This document shows positions 8,889 to 17,257 of a stretch of 64,000 nucleotides of DNA, in pieces. The stretch is from Bacillota bacterium (GTDB lineage Bacteria > Bacillota > Clostridia > Acetivibrionales > DTU013): NCBI GenBank assembly GCA_023409735.1, contig JAEYRB010000027.1:1-64000 (forward strand), written 5' to 3'. The stretch's first letter is position 1. Every line of letters begins with the position of its first letter. Both the position numbers and the translations under genes were made by a program. The notes under the pieces were generated by a model. The model made no database searches. It saw only the letters and a list, made by a program, of their open reading frames with translations, and was not told where the DNA came from.

Positions 8889-10321
8889 AGCTGCCTCACA
8901 GGAGTACTGTTGTAAAGCTTTTGGCCGCAGCTGCTGTAAATTCAGTTGTTTACTCAGTTTTTATAGCAGTGCGCGCTGCTCTTTTCAGAGATGACGGAGG
9001 GTTTTGTGCTGTAGCTCTTTTTGCTTTTACTGTAGCACTTGGGTCTGCTGCAGGAGTAGTTTTGCTGGGAAGACGGCTCTCGGCCGCAGAGAAAGCATCA
9101 AAAGGCAAAACGGTAAAATTTATTTCATTTATGCTCAATATAAGAGATAGCGCAGTTTCCATGTCCACCTTGGTAGCGTGGCTGATCATAGCTGTGCCTA
9201 CTGTTTTGACCTTTTTTGTCTACAGGGGTTTTGGCACTTTTCGGTGCCTGCTGGAGGTATTCTATTCGGTAATCGTATATATTATCGTACTCAAACAATC
9301 CGGGCATACCGCCAGCAGAATAATGAACAAAGCAGCGGTATATATAAGCCTTACACTCATTGCTTTGTGTTTGGAACTGCCATATTTCATAAGTAACCTT
9401 ATGTATCTTAGACCATGGTTCTTTGCGGCATTGTACTTATTTATTCTGGCATTCCTGGTAGTAAGAAATCAGGAGGATATTGACCAGAACATTTTTGCCA
9501 AAAAGCATATAGAAAAGTCGATACTACCCAAGAATCTTAGACGCTTTAACCTTATGTCTGTTCTTGTGGTTTATGCAGTTATTTTGCTGGCTTTCAACTT
9601 TAAAGGTATAATAATTGGTATGCTGGACTTAATGGGGGAGCTTGCCAAGGCTATTATCAGAGCGATAATATGGATATTGAACCATTTGAATAGTGCCTCT
9701 GACATAACAGAGGATGGCAGCGTTCAGGATAACATGCCTGATATGCTTCCTTATGCAGAAGAAGCTGCAGCTTCGCCTCTTTTAAACCTGATAGGTAATA
9801 TAATTAAATATTTTATATTACTATATGCCGCATATAGACTCATGTTTTTCTTGGTTCGGAGAATGCCGCCTTTATACAGAAAAATAGCAGGATGGCTTAA
9901 AAAGCTGTTCTCGATAGGCAGCACTGAAGATGCTGCCTGCGGCTGCATGGATTATTATGATGAAACTGAGGTCGTAAGACTGGTTAAGCAAAAGAATGTA
10001 AAAACGCTAGGTGGGAAAGCATCAGGGAACAGGAGAAGCCTTAAGGGAATAAATGATCCTGTAGAAAGAGTCAGATTCATGTATTCAGGAATACTTGGAG
10101 CTATCTCAAAAATGGGTGTAGACAAGTCTGCCAGCGATACTACCAAAGATATTATATGCAAGACCACAGCAGCGTCTGCAGATACCGCAAACCATTTGTC
10201 ATGCTTTACTGATATTTATAATGAAGTACGTTACGGTGGACTAGTTCCGGATAAAGAGCTCCTGGAAAAGTCACAGGAATATTATTTAAGCACAATAAAA
10301 TCTACTAAAGAAAGAAAATAG
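8885..10321 (+). CDS. Polytopic membrane protein with C-terminal DUF4129-like domain
   Basis: A 478-residue protein with about eight hydrophobic segments, six of them in residues 10-200, then around 230-255 and 300-325. A cytoplasmic C-terminal region follows whose segment DPVERVRFMYSGIL and the later IYNEVRYGG resemble DUF4129. In many bacteria the third gene of the MoxR-DUF58 operon is a membrane transglutaminase with a DUF4129 tail. Here I find no transglutaminase Cys-His-Asp core, so this looks like the membrane scaffold without the enzyme. The ATGA overlap with DUF58 shows tight coupling. It is followed by a separate promoter for lon. Family confidence is moderate, function unknown. Confidence 0.7.
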   Translation: MKLPHRSTVVKLLAAAAVNSVVYSVFIAVRAALFRDDGGFCAVALFAFTVALGSAAGVVLLGRRLSAAEKASKGKTVKFISFMLNIRDSAVSMSTLVAWLIIAVPTVLTFFVYRGFGTFRCLLEVFYSVIVYIIVLKQSGHTASRIMNKAAVYISLTLIALCLELPYFISNLMYLRPWFFAALYLFILAFLVVRNQEDIDQNIFAKKHIEKSILPKNLRRFNLMSVLVVYAVILLAFNFKGIIIGMLDLMGELAKAIIRAIIWILNHLNSASDITEDGSVQDNMPDMLPYAEEAAASPLLNLIGNIIKYFILLYAAYRLMFFLVRRMPPLYRKIAGWLKKLFSIGSTEDAACGCMDYYDETEVVRLVKQKNVKTLGGKASGNRRSLKGINDPVERVRFMYSGILGAISKMGVDKSASDTTKDIICKTTAASADTANHLSCFTDIYNEVRYGGLVPDKELLEKSQEYYLSTIKSTKERK

Positions 10322-10396
10322 CATGTAATATATTGAGGGTAGCTGCTGCCTGAAATCAATAGGGGAAAGCCCTGCCTCAGATACCATATAAAACAA

Positions 10397-10425
10397 TTGA
10401 AAAAAAGTATTGTACAAGATATAAT
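10397..10425 (+). promoter_or_regulatory. Sigma-A promoter of lon
   Basis: TTGAAA (10397-10402), a 17-base spacer and TATAAT (10420-10425) lie 44 bases before the lon start. The open frame technically begins at the -35 TTG, which shows that the longer upstream start of lon is artefactual. No CIRCE or CtsR-like heat-shock operator is visible near it. Confidence 0.85.
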
Positions 10426-10468
10426 AAAAGCCATTGCATGTAACAGTTATAGTGAGGGGGATGGTCAA

Positions 10469-12907
10469 ATGCCGGAAACAAAGAAAAATATAAAGAAGCA
10501 TGTTCTGCCACTATTGCCTCTCAGAGGATTAACAGTATTCCCATACATGATTCTAACCTTTGATGTTGGCAGAGAGAAATCAATAAAGGCACTTGAAGAA
10601 GCAATGATAAATGACCAGCTTATTTTCCTTGTTGCACAAAAGGACGCAAAAAACGATTCTCCTGAAGAGGGAGATATATATAGTGCAGGTACGATCTCAA
10701 AGGTAAAGCAGCTGCTCAGACTGCCCGGTGACACAATCAGAGTGCTTGTTGAAGGTATAAGCAGAGCTGAAGTTAAGAATTATAAACAGACTGAGCCATT
10801 TTTCATAGCAGAGGTCGTCGAGAGGCTGATCGGAAGCGACGATGTAAGTGATGTTGAAAATGAAGCTATAAAGAGAAAGGTACTCGCTACATTTGAAGAG
10901 TACGCAAAGCTTAGCGGTAAAATATCGCCTGAGACTGTTGCATCTCTGGAAACTATTGACAACATAGGCCAGTTATCAGATATTATCGCTTCAAATATGC
11001 TCATAAAAATTGAGCAAAAACAAGAGATATTGAATGAGTTTCATCCGGTCTTGAGGATGGAGAAGCTTCTCGGGCTCATGATGAAGGAGATCGAGATCCT
11101 CGAGGTCGAAAAGAATATTAGTGCACGTGTTAAAAAGCAAATTGACAAAATGCAGCGCGAATACTACCTCAGAGAGCAGATGAAGGCTATTGCGACAGAA
11201 CTGGGAGACAAGGACGGGACAGCAAGCGAGGTAGACGAGTATAAGGAGAAGCTCAAGAAAGCAGCCTTGCCTGAGGAAGCAGAAAAAAAGGTTCTCAAGG
11301 AGCTTGACCGTTTGCTTAAGATGCAGTCAGGTTCAGCTGAAGGTTCAGTTATCAGAACTTATCTTGACCTTATATTTGATTTGCCATGGAATACGAAAAC
11401 AGATGAGGTCATAGATCTTGAAAACGCTGAAAAAATACTTGATGAGGACCATTATGGGCTTGAAAAGGTCAAGGATAGAATAATTGAATATCTTGCGGTA
11501 CACAAGCTGACTAATAGCATCAAAGGACCGATACTCTGCCTTGTAGGACCTCCCGGTGTCGGAAAGACGTCTATTGCAAAGTCCATTGCCCGTGCACTCA
11601 ACAGAAATTATGTCAGGATGTCGCTTGGCGGTGTTAGGGACGAGGCTGAGATTCGTGGCCACAGACGCACTTATGTGGGAGCCATGCCCGGAAGAATTAT
11701 ATCGGCAATGAAGCAGGCGGGTTCAAATAATCCTCTTATTCTTTTGGATGAAATAGATAAAATGAGCAGTGATTTCAGAGGAGATCCTGCATCGGCAATG
11801 CTTGAGGTGCTGGATTCTGAGCAAAACTTTGCGTTCAGGGATCATTATCTTGAACTGCCCTTTGATTTGTCCAATGTGCTATTCCTTACTACTGCAAATA
11901 ACCTGGATACTATTCCAAGGCCGCTTCTTGATAGAATGGAGGTTATATCCATTTCAGGATATACTGAGGAAGAGAAGCTTAATATAGCCATGAAATATTT
12001 GGTTCGCAAGCAGTTGGAGGCTCATGGCCTTCAGAAGAAGAATCTCAGAATTGGAGAAGAAACAGTAAGAGATATTATCAATTACTACACAAGAGAAGCA
12101 GGCGTAAGAAATCTTGAGAGAGAGATCGCCACTGTATGCAGGAAGTCGGCAAAGACGCTAGTTGCTACCGGTAAGAAATCATTAACAGTAAGTCCTTCAA
12201 ACCTTGAGAAGTATCTAGGAAAAAGAAGGTACCATTATGATAAGGCAAATGAGAAGGATGAGGTAGGACTGGCAACAGGTCTGGCGTGGACTCCAGTAGG
12301 CGGTGATACGCTGGCAATAGAGGTAACGCTGATGAACGGCAACGGAAAGCTGGAGCTTACAGGTCAGTTGGGCGATGTAATGAAGGAGTCGGCCAAGGCT
12401 GCGATGAGTTTTATAAGATCGAGGACTGAGCTATTTGGTATAGATAAGGATTTCTACAATAAGTTTGATATACACATACATGTGCCTGAAGGTGCTATAC
12501 CAAAGGATGGGCCTTCTGCAGGAATTACGCTTGCTACGGCTATGATCTCGGCTCTTACAGGCAAAGCAGTCAGAAGAAATGTAGCAATGACAGGTGAGAT
12601 AACTCTGCGGGGAAGAGTACTGCCAATAGGTGGCTTGAAGGAGAAGGTCCTTGCTGCACACAGAGCCGGAATTGATACAATAATCGTTCCTTCTGAAAAT
12701 AGAAAGGATATAGAAGAGATACCTGAGAATGTAAGAAAGTATATCAAATTTATATTTGCAGCAGAAATGGATACTGTAATAAAAACGGCTATTGCAGAGA
12801 AAAAGCCCGAAAATGAATTGAAGGAAGCAGGCAGTGATCACGAGACATTTTTGATAAATAGTGAAAGTACGATCAGTGCTGAACATGAACAGCCGCATCA
12901 AATGTAG
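10469..12907 (+). CDS. lon: ATP-dependent protease Lon
   Basis: Lon is the cytoplasmic AAA+ serine protease that degrades misfolded and some regulatory proteins. From the ATG at 10469 (GAGGGGG eight bases upstream) it is 812 residues. The N-terminal substrate-binding domain covers about 1-200, a coiled region 200-300, and the AAA+ module has Walker A GPPGVGKT near 358-365 and Walker B LILLDEIDK near 425. The protease domain has the catalytic Ser at about 683 (PKDGPSAGIT) and the catalytic Lys at about 726 (LKEKVLAAHRAGI). A poorly conserved, charged tail of about 25 residues ends the protein. It is transcribed alone from the promoter at 10397 and ends at the terminator at 12932. Confidence 0.97.
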   Translation: MPETKKNIKKHVLPLLPLRGLTVFPYMILTFDVGREKSIKALEEAMINDQLIFLVAQKDAKNDSPEEGDIYSAGTISKVKQLLRLPGDTIRVLVEGISRAEVKNYKQTEPFFIAEVVERLIGSDDVSDVENEAIKRKVLATFEEYAKLSGKISPETVASLETIDNIGQLSDIIASNMLIKIEQKQEILNEFHPVLRMEKLLGLMMKEIEILEVEKNISARVKKQIDKMQREYYLREQMKAIATELGDKDGTASEVDEYKEKLKKAALPEEAEKKVLKELDRLLKMQSGSAEGSVIRTYLDLIFDLPWNTKTDEVIDLENAEKILDEDHYGLEKVKDRIIEYLAVHKLTNSIKGPILCLVGPPGVGKTSIAKSIARALNRNYVRMSLGGVRDEAEIRGHRRTYVGAMPGRIISAMKQAGSNNPLILLDEIDKMSSDFRGDPASAMLEVLDSEQNFAFRDHYLELPFDLSNVLFLTTANNLDTIPRPLLDRMEVISISGYTEEEKLNIAMKYLVRKQLEAHGLQKKNLRIGEETVRDIINYYTREAGVRNLEREIATVCRKSAKTLVATGKKSLTVSPSNLEKYLGKRRYHYDKANEKDEVGLATGLAWTPVGGDTLAIEVTLMNGNGKLELTGQLGDVMKESAKAAMSFIRSRTELFGIDKDFYNKFDIHIHVPEGAIPKDGPSAGITLATAMISALTGKAVRRNVAMTGEITLRGRVLPIGGLKEKVLAAHRAGIDTIIVPSENRKDIEEIPENVRKYIKFIFAAEMDTVIKTAIAEKKPENELKEAGSDHETFLINSESTISAEHEQPHQM

Positions 12908-12931
12908 TAAAGCCTAAGGCATAATGAAATG

Positions 12932-12967
12932 CAGGGATATGGGGATCAGGCCTCATGTCCCTGTTTT
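12932..12967 (+). terminator. Intrinsic terminator after lon
   Basis: CAGGGA pairs with TCCCTG, and the inner GGGG pairs with CCTC across small internal loops; TTTT follows. It lies 24 bases past the lon stop, as expected for its terminator. Confidence 0.75.
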
Positions 12968-13159
12968 GCATTCGGGGAAGCTTTTTCTCAAGTCATGGTA
13001 CAACTGAATAATAAATCTATATCGATAGATTGTGGTGGGCCTTTAGCAAGAAAAGAATATTGATATATTTTCCTGCCAGATAATCTAGTAAGTAAATAGG
13101 TTACTGACAGTACTGTAATAAGTTATTTTAACAAGTGGATGGCTAAACATATGCAGGTG

Positions 13160-13188
13160 TTGACGGGTGTTTTGCTATAATGTAAAAT
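13160..13188 (+). promoter_or_regulatory. Candidate sigma-A promoter
   Basis: TTGACG (13160-13165), 17 bases, then TAAAAT (13183-13188). A second -10-like TATAAT at 13176 is only 10 bases from the -35 and is probably irrelevant. The promoter points at the small frame at 13248. Confidence 0.5.
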
Positions 13189-13247
13189 AAAAGGAAAATA
13201 TTAGAAAATAGATGAGATGTATGCATTTTTGAAAATGGAGAATGTAT

Positions 13248-13388
13248 ATGGAGATAATTGAATATGAGAATGGTTTACCTAAAGACTATCTGCAAAAAAG
13301 AAAGAAGAAATGCTTAATATATGCTTATATATGGTTTCATTGCCTTACCAACTTATATATCAATTGCACGGTCTGTTTAATCTTCTGA
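13248..13388 (+). CDS. Possible 46-residue peptide, unknown
   Basis: ATG at 13248 is preceded by GGAGA at six-base spacing and, about 60 bases earlier, by a plausible promoter. The predicted peptide has a charged, lysine-rich first half and a cysteine- and aromatic-rich hydrophobic second half from about residue 23. It resembles no family I know. The composition could equally be a degenerate fragment of a larger gene. It is listed because promoter and ribosome binding site are both correctly placed. Confidence 0.25.
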   Translation: MEIIEYENGLPKDYLQKRKKKCLIYAYIWFHCLTNLYINCTVCLIF

Positions 13389-13601
13389 TAAATCGAATCA
13401 AGCGATATTTTGGGAGAACTAAGTGCTCAAACAAGGTTTTGCAGCACATCAAGGAACGGTAGCGCCATTTGGTGAGAGTGGATTGCAATTTAAGAATTGG
13501 ACTAATTTTTAGGTACATCGCAAATGGCTTAACATAATTGTTTTCGGTTTACATTCATGGTAAAATTGTAATAACACGTTATAAAGAAGGCATGTGAGCA
13601 T

Positions 13602-15284
13602 ATGATTTGCAAAAAAGATGCAATTTTAAACAAGACGCACATACATGCTGCGAAGACCATGGCAATACCGATATTCGTAGTTATTTTTACAATATTGACC
13701 TTTGTTTTTAAGGAACCGCTTTCAAATGTAATGAATATTGCAACCTTTCTTACATGGCACATTTTGTTTGAGTTGGCAGGAATAATTGCATATATCGCGA
13801 TATTTCTTGTTGCTTATTATACATATGACATGACGCACAGCCTTCAGGCCTTGATACTTGGGAATATGCTGCTTGCAGCAGGCCTCATAGATATCTTCCA
13901 CACTTTTAGCTATAAGGGTATGCCCGGCTTTTTTATTGAGAACACAACTGCGGACAGAGCAACCTTGTTCTGGATAGCAGCAAGATTTATATCCGGTACT
14001 GCCTTCCTAATTTCCAGCATAATTGGTGTGGAGGTCAAAAGCTCAATTAATAAAAATATTCTTCTATTTTCTGCGGTGTTTTTGTCATTTTCAGTTTTCA
14101 TAATAGCCACATGGTACCCTGGACTCTTTCCGGCGATGTATATTGAGGGATATGGAATCACGGATACAAAAAAGTATCTTGAGTATTTGGTAATGCTCAT
14201 GCTGCTGCTTGCGGCGATTAAATATTTTCATAAATTTCTTAACAATGGCAGCAAGTCGTCCCTTAATATTTGCAGCGCACTCTTAATAAGCGTAATCAGT
14301 GAATTTGAATTTACAATATATGAAGATGTCTATAGTATATATAATTACTCCGGACATGTCCTTAAATTTATATCTCTTTATATGATATTTGAATCCATTT
14401 TTGTAAAGAATATCAGAAATCCATATATCGAACTCAAAAATGCTCAGGAAGAACTGAGTAAATATGCAAATAACCTCGACAGAATGGTAGAGCAAAAGAC
14501 AAGGCAGCTCAAAATAATCAACGTAAGGCTGATTGAGGATCTGGAATATGCCAGGGAGATCCAGAAATCTATGCTTCCAACATTTCTTCCTGACACGCCA
14601 AGAATTGGTTTTAGCGCTGTATACCTTTCAGCTGAAAGGCTAAGCGGTGATTTTTATGATGTACTCAGGCTTGACGATACACACATCAGCTTTTATGTTT
14701 GTGATGTATCAGGACACGGCGTTCCTGCTGCTATGCTCACTGTCTTTCTCAAGCAATGTGTGGAGAGCATTGCGGATGCTGACAGGCATAAGGGTGTAAT
14801 ATCCTCGCCTTCATGCGTTATACAGCAGGTTTACGATTCCTTCAATAAATCAAATTTTAAAGACAATGTATATATTGTTCTATTTTATTGCCTGTATGAC
14901 ATGACCAGCCGCACAATGACCTGCTGCTCAGGAGGAATAAATGAGATGCCTCTCATCTTAAAAAAGGACGGTAATATAAAAGAGGTAGATATTAAAGGCT
15001 TTCCAATTTGTAAGCTAAAGGATATATATTCTGTTGAATACAAAGACACAATTCTTGAGATAGATAAAGGAGACAGGCTTTACATATATACTGATGGAAT
15101 TGTGGAGGCAAAAAACAACATAGCAGAGCAGTACACTGCGGAACGTCTAAAGCGTGTTATAAAAAAAAGCAGAGAATGCTTTCTTGACGAGCAAACGTCA
15201 GTTATCATGGAGGATCTCATGAGCTTTACCGGTGAAAAAAAGCCAGAGGATGACATGACAATTCTTGCTGTCGAGATTAGGTAA
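13602..15284 (+). CDS. MASE3-domain membrane protein with PP2C (SpoIIE-type) phosphatase output
   Basis: This 560-residue protein starts with seven or eight transmembrane segments (about 20-245) that match MASE3, an integral-membrane sensory domain; the segment IFHTFSYKGMPGFF is characteristic. A helical linker (about 265-310, MVEQKTRQLK) follows, then a PP2C/SpoIIE phosphatase domain (about 315-560) with SGDFYDV, CDVSGHGVPAAM and YTDGIVEA, which supply the metal-binding aspartates. Such enzymes usually dephosphorylate an anti-anti-sigma factor to switch on a stress or developmental sigma factor. No STAS or anti-sigma gene is nearby, so its target is encoded elsewhere. The ATG at 13602 follows AAGAAGG at a rather long spacing. 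The signal sensed is unknown. Confidence 0.88.
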   Translation: MICKKDAILNKTHIHAAKTMAIPIFVVIFTILTFVFKEPLSNVMNIATFLTWHILFELAGIIAYIAIFLVAYYTYDMTHSLQALILGNMLLAAGLIDIFHTFSYKGMPGFFIENTTADRATLFWIAARFISGTAFLISSIIGVEVKSSINKNILLFSAVFLSFSVFIIATWYPGLFPAMYIEGYGITDTKKYLEYLVMLMLLLAAIKYFHKFLNNGSKSSLNICSALLISVISEFEFTIYEDVYSIYNYSGHVLKFISLYMIFESIFVKNIRNPYIELKNAQEELSKYANNLDRMVEQKTRQLKIINVRLIEDLEYAREIQKSMLPTFLPDTPRIGFSAVYLSAERLSGDFYDVLRLDDTHISFYVCDVSGHGVPAAMLTVFLKQCVESIADADRHKGVISSPSCVIQQVYDSFNKSNFKDNVYIVLFYCLYDMTSRTMTCCSGGINEMPLILKKDGNIKEVDIKGFPICKLKDIYSVEYKDTILEIDKGDRLYIYTDGIVEAKNNIAEQYTAERLKRVIKKSRECFLDEQTSVIMEDLMSFTGEKKPEDDMTILAVEIR

Positions 15285-15455
15285 ATAAGCGGCAATTTTA
15301 GCTAACTTGTGATTATATTCCTCAGATTGTAGATAATTAATAGAAATTACATCATAATAGCAGGAATAATCGTATTTAATATCGAATTATTACCTGATGT
15401 TTCCGTATTTATGGCAATCCCAGCAATATTATGCCAGTTAAGCAGGAGGTGCCAA

Positions 15456-16277
15456 ATGACAGCATACTATGCGGCTGTTATATGCGCAATAGTAATAAGT
15501 ACGATAATTATACTTATTATACAATATAAGCTTAGAAGGTTGAAATTAAAGGCATGCTTAGCAATTGCAGGTGCGTCATTGATTTCTGCTTCTGCTATGC
15601 CTGCTGTATACTATGTCATTACGATGAGCTGTAAGGGGATAGAAGTTTCGCAGCTTCCTTTAATTGCAACGATCGGAGCTACAGGAGTATGCTTATTATT
15701 AGGTTTGATATTTGGCATAGTAATATCTCACAGTATATCTTCGGACAAACAGGAAACAGCGCAAACCGCCGCCGGCGAAGCTAGTATGACAGTTGAAGCG
15801 GCAGAGGTAGCTGTCGTGCAGGAAGAGGTCAGGCAAAACAATCTTGAGCAGATATACGAAACTTTGTCGAATGAAAACAGCAGGGAAATGGCGTATTATG
15901 CTGAAAACTCTACAAATGAAGCTGATAACTTAGAAATATCTGTTGACAGCAGTGAAATTACTGATAAAATTAGTATAGACAATTACATGCAGGATAGTGA
16001 GAATTTAACTTTAGAGGATTGTATCGCGAAGGCATGGGACTTAAGGGAACAGGGAGAGTCGGAAGCTGCCGTACAGTATTTTATGTATGCCCTTGACAGG
16101 AAGCCTGATAAGGATCTCACATTCTGGATCGTGCTAGATATATGCATATTATATAAAAACCTTGGTCAGCGCAAGCTAGCCGAGGACATTTTAAATAGTT
16201 ATTATGACAGCTTTAGTGATATCATGGATGAGTCTGTTAAAGAGGAAATTCGAATTAATATAAATGAAGTAAGTTAA
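15456..16277 (+). CDS. Membrane protein with cytoplasmic TPR-like tail
   Basis: I chose the ATG at 15456 because AGGAGGT stands at 15444-15450; the frame opens 15 codons earlier without such a site. The 273-residue product has three hydrophobic segments (about 3-25, 33-56 and 68-95). An acidic, Ala/Glu/Asn-rich linker runs to about 180, followed by two helical repeats near 190-265, including AVQYFMYALDRKPD and ILYKNLGQRKLAEDIL, which look like tetratricopeptide repeats. Such tails usually mediate protein-protein contact. It is the first of three same-strand genes with a PRC-barrel and a VanW-like protein. I do not recognise a specific family, and the function is unknown. Confidence 0.7.
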   Translation: MTAYYAAVICAIVISTIIILIIQYKLRRLKLKACLAIAGASLISASAMPAVYYVITMSCKGIEVSQLPLIATIGATGVCLLLGLIFGIVISHSISSDKQETAQTAAGEASMTVEAAEVAVVQEEVRQNNLEQIYETLSNENSREMAYYAENSTNEADNLEISVDSSEITDKISIDNYMQDSENLTLEDCIAKAWDLREQGESEAAVQYFMYALDRKPDKDLTFWIVLDICILYKNLGQRKLAEDILNSYYDSFSDIMDESVKEEIRININEVS

Positions 16278-16318
16278 ATTCAGTAGGGCTTTGCATAATC
16301 AAAGGAGGCTTTTTTATT

Positions 16319-17221
16319 ATGAAAAAGACGCAAAAAATTCTTGGCTTACCTATAATAAGCATAGCTGACGGTGTAGAAGTAGGTAAAGTTAAAAGCATAA
16401 TTATTAATGCCGAAAGAGGCGCAATAGATTATATTGTTGTTGACAGCGGAATTCAGATATTTAGCGCCAGAGTCATTCCTACTGAGGATGTGCTTGGTAT
16501 TGGTGAATATGCGCTTACTATTGAGAATGAAGGCGTTATTACTGATATAAGCAGGATTCCGGCAGCGATACAGCTCCTTCAGAATGATATAAGAGTAAAG
16601 GGTACTAAGGTCCTTACAAAGAAAGGCAGATTGATTGGAGAAATCGGTGATATTTATATTGACGATAACAATAACTGCAAGATCACAGGGCTGGAATTCA
16701 TTGCTGACATAACTCAGAAGCAGATAAAGATAATACCCCGTGATACTGTGATAACCTTTGGCAAGAATCTTACTGTAGTTAAGGAAGATATTGAAGCCTC
16801 ATTGCTGGATACTCCTGTACAGCTTGATTCAGACATTTCTTATTCTGATAACGAAAAAAAAAATAACCAATATATAAGCTCTTTTGATGAAAAGTCAGCA
16901 TACAATACTGTTCAGCCAGTTCAGCCTAGTGACGCCGATACATTATTTTCCGAGGACGCTGACGGTTTTGAAAATGTAGTTGATGCTAAGGAACAGCAGA
17001 CAATTGAGGAAGCTACAGCATCAAATGATGATGCCAATGCATCTTTATTGTTTGAACAAAGGCAGAGGCAGTACCTTAAGGGTAGATACGCGACAAAGAC
17101 GATTAGTGATAGCATTGGCAATATAATAATCAGCGAGGGAATGCAGATTGACGATAGAATAATTGACGATGCTAAAACTAAAGGAAAACTTATTGAGCTT
17201 GTAATGAATAATAGGGCATAG
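16319..17221 (+). CDS. PRC-barrel domain protein
   Basis: This 300-residue soluble protein carries two PRC-barrel-like beta domains at about 5-75 (GLPIISIADGVEVGKVKSII) and 85-165 (GTKVLTKKGRLIGEIGDIYI). An acidic low-complexity linker (165-240) follows, with a C-terminal segment of about 55 residues whose pattern GNIIISEGMQIDDRIIDDA recurs at the end of similar clostridial proteins. PRC-barrels occur in RNA-processing factor RimM and in sporulation and photosynthesis proteins; the role here is unknown. AAAGGAGG precedes the ATG. It lies 41 bases after the membrane/TPR-like gene and 36 before the VanW-like gene, suggesting a joint envelope or sporulation function. That is inference from context only. 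Confidence 0.8.
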   Translation: MKKTQKILGLPIISIADGVEVGKVKSIIINAERGAIDYIVVDSGIQIFSARVIPTEDVLGIGEYALTIENEGVITDISRIPAAIQLLQNDIRVKGTKVLTKKGRLIGEIGDIYIDDNNNCKITGLEFIADITQKQIKIIPRDTVITFGKNLTVVKEDIEASLLDTPVQLDSDISYSDNEKKNNQYISSFDEKSAYNTVQPVQPSDADTLFSEDADGFENVVDAKEQQTIEEATASNDDANASLLFEQRQRQYLKGRYATKTISDSIGNIIISEGMQIDDRIIDDAKTKGKLIELVMNNRA

Positions 17222-17257
17222 GAATAACAAAAGAAACAATTATGGAGTTGTTAATTA

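Larger units (their letters stand above)
12968..13601. other. Long AT-rich intergenic region with a promoter and a doubtful small frame
   Basis: This is a 634-base gap between lon and the phosphatase gene. It holds a candidate promoter at 13160-13188 and a 46-codon frame at 13248-13388. The remaining ~210 bases before 13602 show no gene, repeat or hairpin I can support. Near 13538-13565 a weak TTGTTT, 16 bases, TAAAAT could serve the phosphatase gene. Confidence 0.45.

Noticed and set aside
10397..10468. Longer lon start at TTG 10397
   Set aside because: The TTG is the -35 box of a consensus promoter (TTGAAA-17-TATAAT), and the ATG at 10469 has a good ribosome binding site.
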